This document shows positions 27,784 to 34,857 of a stretch of DNA of 64,000 nt, one piece after another; the stretch's first letter is position 1; each line of letters opens with the position of its first letter. Under the pieces are notes generated by a model, which was not told the DNA's origin, did no database searches, and saw only the letters and a program-made list of their open reading frames with translations. A program made the translations under genes and the position numbers. This DNA comes from Acidobacteriota bacterium (GTDB taxonomy: Bacteria > Acidobacteriota > Terriglobia > Bryobacterales > Bryobacteraceae): positions 1 through 64,000 of the forward strand of contig JACQZR010000280.1 in the NCBI GenBank assembly GCA_016213775.1, in the 5' to 3' direction.

Positions 27784-28407
27784 ATGACTCCTCTCATCTT
27801 CAAACGACTCCTTCCTGTGCTGGTACTTGTTCAGCTCTGGATGGTAACGGCGGCGGCGGGCCCGGTGTTGGTTCCGCTCTTTCCGGGTAGCGTCGCTGTT
27901 GTCGAAACCAGCAACGATCCAAATTTCGACATACCGAACATCTCTCTACTTGTAACAAATAACAACATCCCCGTTCCTGGAGATATCTACGGTCCGAACT
28001 ACATCACCCATTTTGCCTACACCAGCTCGTTCGTCACTTCAAATTCCCAAGCCGTTGACGCGTTCAGCAGAAACGACGCCGCCGTCTGCCAGTGGGACCA
28101 AAACGGGTGCGCCGCACTCGGGTTCAACAATACCGACTATCCGTACGCTATCTTGTTTCCGGGCGAGACTGGCGGGTGGGTCGCCCTATGGTCGGCGAGA
28201 CCGGAGCAGGGAATAGCGGCGGGTGATACCTATAACGGTTTTGCGGTCACGCACGTGCCACGTGACAGCGCGTGGGTGGCTTTCAACGGTTCCGGCGGCA
28301 TCGTCGACTGGTCGTCCAGAGCCCCATCGGAGGTACCTGAGCCCGCGACCGGACTGTTGCTGGCCGGCGGAATTCTAACCCTGGCGCTGCGGCGGCGACG
28401 CAACTGA
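27784..28407 (+). CDS. PEP-CTERM exported protein of unknown function
   Basis: 207 residues. Signal peptide about 1-25 (…LWMVTAAAGP). A middle region without recognisable catalytic motifs contains repeated short beta-type segments and two Cys (VCQWDQNGCAALGF) that could form a disulfide. The C-terminal sorting signal reads VPEPATGLLLAGGILTLALR followed by RRRN: the PEP motif, a hydrophobic helix and a basic tail, all present. AGG lies shortly before the ATG. It stands alone; its role in the extracellular matrix is inferred only from the tail. Confidence 0.75.
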   Translation: MTPLIFKRLLPVLVLVQLWMVTAAAGPVLVPLFPGSVAVVETSNDPNFDIPNISLLVTNNNIPVPGDIYGPNYITHFAYTSSFVTSNSQAVDAFSRNDAAVCQWDQNGCAALGFNNTDYPYAILFPGETGGWVALWSARPEQGIAAGDTYNGFAVTHVPRDSAWVAFNGSGGIVDWSSRAPSEVPEPATGLLLAGGILTLALRRRRN

Positions 28408-28796
28408 AAGGGCCCAGGCTTGGTGGACATATCGGAACTGGCCGCCGGTGGCGAGCGACACGAAACGCGCGGCCAGAGGGGGGGATCCCTGCGTAGCCAG
28501 CGCCGAAGGTTGGAAACTCTCTCGGCGGCAACGGCCGATCTCTGGTCCAGACGCAGAGACTCAAGCAACAGCATGTCTGACTTTACTGCGAGTGGCTTTC
28601 CGTTCCAACGTGTAATAAACGGATCCGCGCCCGTCAGTAAGCGCAAGCGCTGGGACAAACCGGGTTGCAGTGGGGATGAAAGAGCACTAGGAGACGGGGT
28701 AGCGAGCCAGCTTGGTCGTGGACTCGTCGCCGTCGGTGAGCCGTCGGTGGAACCCTCTGAGAGACCCGTCGGGCCGCGTAGTAGAATCAAGTCAAG
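28408..28796. other. Gene-free interval
   Basis: 389 bp between the PEP-CTERM gene and the HEPN pair. Open frames here on either strand lack recognisable domains or ribosome sites. A 7-bp inverted repeat CTGGCCG/CGGCCAG encloses about 25 bases near 28438-28476 and might act in termination of the PEP-CTERM transcript. Nothing else is supported. Confidence 0.4.
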
Positions 28797-29108
28797 ATGT
28801 ACCTTCCTTCAGCAGTTACGAAGCAAGCCGAAATCGAGGCGGCCATAGCTCGCGTCGAGCAGTCCATCGGGCCGGACCTGGTGCGGATTCGCTACGAAAT
28901 CGCTGAGGACTGGAGCGGCCAGTGGGCCATCTTCTTCCGCATTGTACTCACCGACGATGCTGCCCGGCACCACCTCCGGGACATTGCGACGAGGGTCGTT
29001 CGGGGATTGGCTCAACAACTGGATTTCCCCGGCATGGGTGTGTTTCCGTACCACAATTTCCGAAGTGTGTCCGAGCAGTCGATGTTGCAGGAACCTGCGT
29101 GGGCCTAG
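28797..29108 (+). CDS. Small partner protein of HEPN gene, nucleotidyltransferase-like
   Basis: A 103-residue cytoplasmic protein immediately upstream of and overlapping a HEPN-domain gene. The core IRYEIAEDWSGQWAIFFRIV has strand spacing similar to small nucleotidyltransferase-fold proteins that pair with HEPN toxins. The catalytic GS-x10-DxD signature is absent, so it would not be an active transferase. The tail GMGVFPYHNFRSVSEQ looks conserved. The ATG is at 28797 with a weak AAG before it. The most likely role is as antitoxin of the HEPN partner, from gene order. Fold assignment is tentative. Confidence 0.6.
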   Translation: MYLPSAVTKQAEIEAAIARVEQSIGPDLVRIRYEIAEDWSGQWAIFFRIVLTDDAARHHLRDIATRVVRGLAQQLDFPGMGVFPYHNFRSVSEQSMLQEPAWA

Positions 29109-29560
29109 CCGACGACCTTTTCGAAGACGCGCATTTTCTGGCTGACAAGGGCGTCAAGGACCAACGTCAGACCCTGATGCGGCGCTCGATCTCCACGGCA
29201 TACTACGCCGCTTTCCACCTTTTTATCGAGGATTTCGTGGAGCATTGGGAATTTCCTGATCAGCGCGCCCGGTTAGGTAGAATGTTCGGGCACGGCAAGA
29301 TGTGTACCGGCTTTACGCCGAAGGACAAGAAAAATCCCACGCCCGTGGAGGAAGGGCTGCAAGACGTCATTACAGCTTTCTCTCAGCTTCAGAAGGATCG
29401 TGAGAGAGCGGACTACGATGGCGGCTGGAGGCTGGTGGAAACGGATGTTAGAAACGCAATCCGCCTCGCGGAGGACGTGTTTGCGAAGTGGCGCAAGATC
29501 AAAGACGAGGGAATCGCCCGGCAGCACCTGCTTTCGATGTTTGGCGCAAGGTCGGATTGA
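29099..29560 (+). CDS. HEPN-domain protein (probable RNase toxin)
   Basis: 153 residues from GTG 29099, which has AGGA 6 bases upstream and overlaps the partner gene by 10 bases. The open frame extends further up but only as antisense to real sense. The HEPN helix LMRRSISTAYYAAFHLFIED (about residues 25-44) and the later DRERADYDGG match the UPF0332-like HEPN group, in which an R-x4-6-H or RxADYD element forms the RNase centre. HEPN proteins of two-gene loci typically cleave RNA and are held by the partner. The pair is a candidate toxin-antitoxin or abortive-infection module. Confidence 0.72.
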   Translation: MGLADDLFEDAHFLADKGVKDQRQTLMRRSISTAYYAAFHLFIEDFVEHWEFPDQRARLGRMFGHGKMCTGFTPKDKKNPTPVEEGLQDVITAFSQLQKDRERADYDGGWRLVETDVRNAIRLAEDVFAKWRKIKDEGIARQHLLSMFGARSD

Positions 29561-29650
29561 CGGCCATCCCTGCAAGCGACGGTTTTCCGCATTTTCACAG
29601 GCTCCAATCAAGCCGTTTGCTGGGTCGGCGAAGTTGCTTCGCAATAATGT

Positions 29651-30313
29651 CTAATCGTGGCGGGCAGCGCCGATGGTGAGATGGTCTTCCACTATGACGA
29701 TGCCGGGGGCGGTCCAGGCGGCGTGGATAGCTTCTTCGTATTCGACGCGGGAACGGACAGCGCCGCGCAGGCTGGCGACTCCGTGAGCGACGTGCACCTT
29801 GACGTGACTGCTATCGACGACGGCGCTCCGTTTCAGTGCTGCCTCGATGGGCGCCCTGGCCTCCGACGGGGCGGCGGCTGGTTGGAAAGTAATGTTGTTG
29901 CGGATCCCGTTGATGCCTTTGAGGGTGGATAGTGCACGCTCGGCTTCCAACTTCTGCTCATGCCGTTCGACGGTTCCGGTGAGAGTGAGGCAGCCGCCGG
30001 TTACTTCCACTTCCACTGACGCGGGAACGAGACCGTTCCATTCGAGGATGGTCATGGCAGCGAGGGCAATGTCGTCATCGTCGCGGAGCATGGCGAAGGG
30101 GAGGACAACGCGGATTTCATTGGTGACGGCGTTGACGTGAACTACTCGCCAGGCAGCGCGTTCGGCGGCACATTTTTCCCAGTAGGAATCGACGTGACCG
30201 GCGAGTTCAACAGCTCCCGCCTTGACGGCAACGCGGATCTGGGTGGTGGCAGCGTTGAGTTGCCAGAAGATCTCATTCTCGACATCGTTTTGCAGGCCTA
30301 TGTCATTCCACAT
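29651..30313 (-). CDS. Triple BON-domain protein
   Basis: 220 residues holding three successive BON modules (about 8-70, 82-145 and 152-217). Each has the family pattern of a helix followed by (V/L)xxGxVxL(S/T)G: AVELAGHVDSYWEKCAAERA, CLTLTGTVERHEQKLEAE and VASLRGAVRSRVEYEEA. BON domains bind phospholipid or protect membranes under osmotic stress. No signal peptide is visible, so location is uncertain; OsmY-like relatives are periplasmic. It lies 16 bp downstream of kinase 1 on the same strand and is probably co-transcribed with it. Confidence 0.82.
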   Translation of the reverse strand: MWNDIGLQNDVENEIFWQLNAATTQIRVAVKAGAVELAGHVDSYWEKCAAERAAWRVVHVNAVTNEIRVVLPFAMLRDDDDIALAAMTILEWNGLVPASVEVEVTGGCLTLTGTVERHEQKLEAERALSTLKGINGIRNNITFQPAAAPSEARAPIEAALKRSAVVDSSHVKVHVAHGVASLRGAVRSRVEYEEAIHAAWTAPGIVIVEDHLTIGAARHD

Positions 30314-30329
30314 GTTGGGTTCTCAGGAT

Positions 30330-33014
30330 TCATTTCTTCAGACCGGCTGCCCAGTTCAGGGTGATAATGAGCGGCATGGGAGCGGCTGGCCCAGCGTCTT
30401 CGGCGGGGGTTTCCGGTCCGGCGAGTTGGACGGCGTAGAACCGTTGCGCGTCGGCGCTCATCGTGAAATAGCCGTTTGCCGCGAAGTTGGCAGTGAACAG
30501 CTTTTGGGGAGCCCCGAACTCGAGCGTGTTGCCGCGCGGTGTGACGGAGACAGAGTAGACACTGCTCCCCCGGTCGACAACTTCGCGAAACACCAGTTCC
30601 CGGCCGTCGCGACGCCAGCGGGCAACGACCCCGCCTTTGCTGGATACCTGCCATCTTCCGGAGCCGGAGGGGAAACTCTGCACGTAGATCTCGGGTTGGC
30701 CGGTTTCGTCGGAACTGTATGCCAGCCAGCGGCCATCAGGCGAGAAGTGAGGATGCTGTTTGAGACTCTTGCCGCTGACCGCGGCTTCGGGTTTTCCACC
30801 TTTTTCCAGCGAATAGGCACGCATCTCCTGTCCGCCTCCACCACTGCGTTCGGTAGCCTCGTAGACGACGTGCTTTCCATCGGGCGTGACGTCCAGGTGA
30901 TGGAGGGTTTCCTTGAGCAATAGCTCAGGCCGGCCGGACCCATCCGCGGCCAGGGTGTAGATCCCTCTTTGGCCGCCGACGATTCCCGAGTACAGAATGC
31001 GGCGTCCGTCGCCGAGAAACACCGCCGGCCCCTGTTCACCGTTGCCTGAGGTGAGGCGGGAGATGACGCCGCGAGCGAGATCCACCGTCCAAATGTCAGA
31101 CTCGCCATTGGGAGTGAGCCGGTCGGCCATCACACGCCCACCGTCTGGAGAAAGCTCCAGATGCCGCCAGGTGTCCCGATCAGGGAGGGGCAGCGCCGCG
31201 ATCTTACGGCCGCTTCTGTCGAGTGTGGCCAGTTCGGACTTTTGCTGCGGCGGCCGTCCGGATCTGGCGGCCCAGACCATCACATTCGCGGGAACGGAAG
31301 CTGACACGGGCAAACCGCCGGTACCGGGAAGCGATTCCAGTGCCACGATCGGCTCGCCTGCCAGTTGGGCCTTGCCCCAATCCATGCGCACAGCCATCAG
31401 GCTCTCTCCGCGCCGGAAAAACAGAAAGCCGGTCTTGCCGTGAGTGTCGGCGGCGAAGGCAGCGTCGGCCGCTCCGGGAAGCAGATTACGGGGCTGCTCA
31501 TTGCTGTCGAGAGTGGCGAGATAGACGCCGCTGCGATTTGGGGCACTGGACAGGGAATAGAGGAAGTGGCGACCGTCCGGCAGGAAGCGGGGAAAGCGGT
31601 GCCGGGTGTCGCCCGCCGCCTGATCGAGCGTGAGAGCGGGCACGGGCGTCCCGCCACTGGCCATGACGCGGTACAAGGGCTGTCCGGGGACGGCGAACAA
31701 TATTACCCCGTTCGCACCCCAGGCACCGCCCGCAAATTGAGTCTGTGTGCGAATGCCTGAGTCGAAGATCGTCTGCACCGGACCGCCGGCGTGATCCACC
31801 CTCCTCAGCCTGCCGCCGGCGGCGAAGGCAATGGATCGGCTATCGGGCGACCAGAAGGGGCTGGTGCCCTGCTCGGTTCCCGGAAGGGGACGCATGTTGG
31901 TGGTGTCCATGTCACGAATCCAGATCTGGCGTTCGCCTCTGCTGTCGCCTGCGACCACCGCCAGATGCTTCCCGTTGGGGGACATCTCGCCCCGGCCGTA
32001 GAATCGTGTTCCGTCAGGCGGCATAAGCAGGAACCTGGCTGTGATCGGCTCGGGTGATGCGGATTGCCGTTGCCAGTAGATGACGGCAGCGGCAACCAGT
32101 GACATGGCCACTGCAAAAAGGAGGAACGTCCATCGGCGCCACCCTTTGGATGCGCCGGCATGGGCAAGCGCGACCGGCGCCGCCGGCGTGGGATCGGACT
32201 GATACTTCTGAATGGCCACACGGGCTTCGCCGATCCATTGGAGGCGGGTCTTCACGTCACGGTCGAGGCAACGTTGGAGAATAGAATGGATGGTGGGAGG
32301 CGTATCTTTGGGGAGATTCTCCAGATCGATCTTGCCGTTCACCACTTCGGCCAGAGTATGGACCAGAGTCTCGCCCTCGAACAGCTTGCGTCCGCTGAGC
32401 ATCTCCCATAGCACGACGCCAAAGGCCCAGATGTCGGTGCGGCGGTCCACTGTTTTTCCCGCGGCCTGTTCCGGGGACATGTAGCCGGGCGTGCCCATAA
32501 TGGTTCCGGCAACGGTGGCGGCCACCACCGTCGGTGCACTCGCAGGGTCGAGCGTGACGGGACCTTGCGGGAGTGCGGCGAGTCCGAAGTCGAGTACCTT
32601 GACGATGCCGTCGGGAGTGATCTTTACGTTCTCCGGCTTCAGGTCGCGATGGGTGATCCCTTTCTCATGGGCGGCTTCGAGGGCTTCCACGATCTGGCGG
32701 GCAATATTGAGCGCTTCGGCGAGGGGTACTGGCCCCGCCTCGATACGGTGCGCCAACGTGCTGCCTTCGACGTACTCCATGACGAGGAAGTCCGGGCCGA
32801 TGTCGTGAAGGATGCAGACGTTGGGATGATTGAGCGCTGCGACGGCGCGTGCTTCGCGCTCAAAGCGCTCGTTGAATTGCTGGTGCGAGGTCTTGATAGC
32901 GACGGTACGGTTGAGGCGGGTGTCGCGTGCTTTCCACACTTCGCCCATGCCGCCCGCGCCGATTGGGACGAGGATTTCGTATGGACCGAGTTTGTCGCCG
33001 GCGGAGAGTGGCAT
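30330..33014 (-). CDS. Ser/Thr protein kinase with TolB/PD40-like beta-propeller (kinase 1)
   Basis: 894 residues. A Hanks-type kinase domain covers about 12-270: IGAGGMGEVWKARD loop, Lys41 for ATP, THRDLKPENV with Asp124, DFG at 142-144 and SPEQAAG in the activation segment. A membrane helix (WTFLLFAVAMSLVAAAVIYW, about 295-315) links it to an extracytoplasmic propeller of PD40/WD40-like repeats (…SPDSRSIAFAAGG…, SPDGGRVMADRLT, SPDGRWLAYSSDETGQPEIY). All catalytic residues are present. This is a very common acidobacterial sensor-kinase design; the propeller probably senses a periplasmic ligand. A BON-protein gene follows and a broken PIN locus precedes it. Confidence 0.9.
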   Translation of the reverse strand: MPLSAGDKLGPYEILVPIGAGGMGEVWKARDTRLNRTVAIKTSHQQFNERFEREARAVAALNHPNVCILHDIGPDFLVMEYVEGSTLAHRIEAGPVPLAEALNIARQIVEALEAAHEKGITHRDLKPENVKITPDGIVKVLDFGLAALPQGPVTLDPASAPTVVAATVAGTIMGTPGYMSPEQAAGKTVDRRTDIWAFGVVLWEMLSGRKLFEGETLVHTLAEVVNGKIDLENLPKDTPPTIHSILQRCLDRDVKTRLQWIGEARVAIQKYQSDPTPAAPVALAHAGASKGWRRWTFLLFAVAMSLVAAAVIYWQRQSASPEPITARFLLMPPDGTRFYGRGEMSPNGKHLAVVAGDSRGERQIWIRDMDTTNMRPLPGTEQGTSPFWSPDSRSIAFAAGGRLRRVDHAGGPVQTIFDSGIRTQTQFAGGAWGANGVILFAVPGQPLYRVMASGGTPVPALTLDQAAGDTRHRFPRFLPDGRHFLYSLSSAPNRSGVYLATLDSNEQPRNLLPGAADAAFAADTHGKTGFLFFRRGESLMAVRMDWGKAQLAGEPIVALESLPGTGGLPVSASVPANVMVWAARSGRPPQQKSELATLDRSGRKIAALPLPDRDTWRHLELSPDGGRVMADRLTPNGESDIWTVDLARGVISRLTSGNGEQGPAVFLGDGRRILYSGIVGGQRGIYTLAADGSGRPELLLKETLHHLDVTPDGKHVVYEATERSGGGGQEMRAYSLEKGGKPEAAVSGKSLKQHPHFSPDGRWLAYSSDETGQPEIYVQSFPSGSGRWQVSSKGGVVARWRRDGRELVFREVVDRGSSVYSVSVTPRGNTLEFGAPQKLFTANFAANGYFTMSADAQRFYAVQLAGPETPAEDAGPAAPMPLIITLNWAAGLKK

Positions 33015-33030
33015 AGGGGATTAGACAAGT

Positions 33031-33372
33031 CTACTTGATCGGAGAGCAGGTGGATTGGAACAGAATACGAAACCCTTCCTGCTCGAAATGCCGATCGTTG
33101 GTGAGGACCGCGGTCAGGCCTTCCCGGCGCATGACCTGCATGGAGACGAGCACAGACGGATCGCTGAGGAGAGAGCGAACGGTTGCGGCGGCACGGGTTC
33201 GCAGCCAGGCGTCCGCGGCGTAGAAGGTGAGGAACTCGCCGAGAACCACTTCGGTGGTAACAATCGCTGTGCCTGAGAGCAAGCGGTCCAGTTCGATCGC
33301 ATCAGTGTATCTGGAGTCGTTGGGATTGGTTAAGGCGACTCAGTAAAAGGTGTCCGCGAAAATAGCGTTCAC
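33031..33372 (-). pseudogene. PIN-domain toxin gene, broken by a stop and an internal deletion
   Basis: From GTG 33372 the frame reads VNAIFADTFY, then an in-frame TGA where relatives have Trp, then VALTNPNDSRYTDAIELDRL and on through TTEVVLGEFLTFYA, the PIN helix with the conserved Glu. After PSVLV it jumps to QVMRREGLTAVLTNDRHFEQ, the PIN C-terminus, so about 35 middle residues, including the usual Asp of the metal site, are gone. The surviving open part starts at 33282. GTGA overlap with the antitoxin relic upstream shows the original operon. Nonfunctional. Confidence 0.72.
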
Positions 33373-33621
33373 GGCTCTCTCTTCGGAAGGCCATGGATGT
33401 AATGGTCGACCTGGCTGGCGCCGTCCTCGGGCAACTTTGCTCTCACATCGTTCCGGCATGATTCCAGATGTCCCGAACGCGTGCTCCAAGACTCGTCCCG
33501 GCCTGCTGAACCTCGCGCTTTAGAAGCAGCCGCGCATACTGCCCGGTTGACACGGCTTGCGCCTGTGCGCGCAGAGAGAGGGCGGTTACTTCGTCGTCAG
33601 GAATTCGATTGTCAGGGTCAT
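33369..33621 (-). pseudogene. Antitoxin gene partner of the broken PIN toxin, frameshifted
   Basis: ATG 33621 opens MTLTIEF, then a one-base loss moves into a frame reading PDDEVTALSLRAQAQAVSTG and QYARLLLKREVQQ, a ribbon-helix-helix-like antitoxin body. That frame stops after ...IWNHAGTM. A third frame completes the expected tail LPEDGASQVDHYIHGLPKRE, ending at TGA 33371-33369, which overlaps the toxin start. Two frameshifts are thus needed to rebuild one protein of about 80 residues. The order antitoxin-toxin with overlapping ends is typical of VapBC-like modules. Confidence 0.65.
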
Positions 33622-33785
33622 AGGGGCGTCACTTCTCTCTCATTCATCGTAGCAACCCTGGGTTTTGGCGGGGTCGAGAGTAGAACCAGCGAACGCCGGG
33701 GGACGCACCCGCGCCTGACTGTCAACGATCCGATTTCACTTGTTTCGGCGGTTTTGTTCGAGAGATACTGAGTTTGGAGCCTCCT

Positions 33786-34214
33786 ATGTCGAACACGGGC
33801 CAGTTACGTACGCTTCGCCGTCTTGCCCTGTCAGGCTCCGCCATGTTAGTGGGGAAAGGGGGCGAATCTGTCACCATCCCTGCTTCGGTGCGCGCGCTCC
33901 TGGCGGAGATCGCCCTTAGTATGGAAGCCGGACAATCCGTTTCCCTCGTGGCGGACCACAACGAACTCAACACGCAGCAGGCGGCGAACGCGCTTGGCGT
34001 GTCGCGCCCGTTCCTGGTGCGGATGCTCAAAGAGGGCAAGCTGCCGTTCCACATGGCCGGTTCGCACAGGCGCGTCTATATGCGGGATCTGCTCGCATAC
34101 AAGGCAAGGCGTGACCGTGCCCGCCATGACGCCATCAAGAGAATGGCACGGGAAGACGTGGCTGCAGGTACTTACGACACTGTGATACTGCCTGAGGGAG
34201 CCGAACGGCAATAG
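33786..34214 (+). CDS. Excisionase-family (HTH_17) DNA-binding protein, probable antitoxin
   Basis: 142 residues from ATG 33786 (a TTG at 33774 gives a longer frame with no better site). A MerR/excisionase-like helix-turn-helix spans about 63-110: LNTQQAANALGVSRPFLVRM, LKEGKLPFHMAG, SHRRVYMRDLLAYK. The N-terminal half (…VTIPASVRALLAEIALSMEAG) is typical of antitoxins paired with PIN toxins in actinobacteria and acidobacteria. The PIN gene starts 1 bp after its stop, so this is an operonic antitoxin and autorepressor. The protein looks intact although its partner is frameshifted. Confidence 0.8.
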   Translation: MSNTGQLRTLRRLALSGSAMLVGKGGESVTIPASVRALLAEIALSMEAGQSVSLVADHNELNTQQAANALGVSRPFLVRMLKEGKLPFHMAGSHRRVYMRDLLAYKARRDRARHDAIKRMAREDVAAGTYDTVILPEGAERQ

Positions 34215-34215
34215 C

Positions 34216-34834
34216 GTGCGATCGCTTCCAGCCGTGGTGATCGATGCCAACGTACTGGTGCAAGCGCCGGTACGCGATACATTGTTGCGCCTGGCGGAAG
34301 GACCTGAGCTCTACCGGCCGCTTTGGTCAGCCCGGGTCATGGATGAAGTGAAACGGACACTGCAGGGCCAGTTCCGCATTTCGGCGGATCGCGTTGCACG
34401 CCTCGAATCGAGATTGCGGGAGCACTTTCCAGATGCCTGGGTGCGAGGGTTTGAAACCCTCGCAGATGGAGAATGACGAGAAGGACCGCCACGTACTCGC
34501 CGCCGCGGCGCATGCAAAGGCTGGATCAGTTGTCACGTACAATCTCCGGCACTGTCCACTGAGTTCTACCATCCAGTGGGGGGGGGTCACCGCACTCGGT
34601 CCCAGTATGTTTTTGAAGAAGTTGTACAGCTCCGATCCCGAGGCCGTTCTTGAGGTCCTTCGGGAACAGGCGTCAGACATCAGGCGATCTTTTGCAGACC
34701 AACTACGCGTATTGCACATGGCGGTTCCTGGCTTTGTGGAGTTGGTTTGGCGTGACACTGAAACAAGAGAATTTGAGTCCGATCCCGCATGGCGAAGCGC
34801 ACATCCAAACGGAAACAGCGGACGCCGGGAATGA
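34216..34834 (+). pseudogene. PIN-domain toxin, frameshifted
   Basis: From GTG 34216 the first frame covers the PIN N-terminal half: VVIDANVLVQAPVRD with the first metal Asp, LWSARVMDEVKRTL with the Glu, and EHFPDAWVRGFETL. It ends at TGA 34474-34476. The continuation sits in the next frame from about 34455: QMENDEKDRHVLAAAAHAKA with the third acidic residue, then VVTYNLRHCPL and FLKKLYSSDPEAVLEVLREQ to 34834. One base is gained or lost between about 34450 and 34473. A run of nine G lies at 34578-34586. Either dead, or switched by slippage. Confidence 0.75.
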
Positions 34835-34846
34835 CGTCCGCTGTTT
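34813..34846. terminator. Bidirectional intrinsic terminator
   Basis: A perfect 12-bp inverted repeat AAACAGCGGACG / CGTCCGCTGTTT with a 10-base loop, followed by TTTT-type ends on both strands. It lies between the convergent PIN gene and TonB receptor 2 and overlaps the last codons of the PIN frame. Confidence 0.75.
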
Positions 34847-34857
34847 TCGGAGTCAGG

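Noticed and set aside
28230-28790. 186-codon minus-strand frame in the gap before the HEPN pair
   Set aside because: Overlaps the PEP-CTERM gene end and has no recognisable domain; most of it lies in unsupported intergenic DNA.
32999-33046. TTAGACAAGTCTACTTG near the kinase 1 start as a third HutC-type operator
   Set aside because: The core does not match GT-N-TA-N-AC symmetrically and the palindrome is imperfect.
34578-34586. Nine-G tract as proof of a phase-variable toxin
   Set aside because: The tract is in frame with the second half of the gene; the break lies over 100 bp upstream, so slippage here would not repair it.
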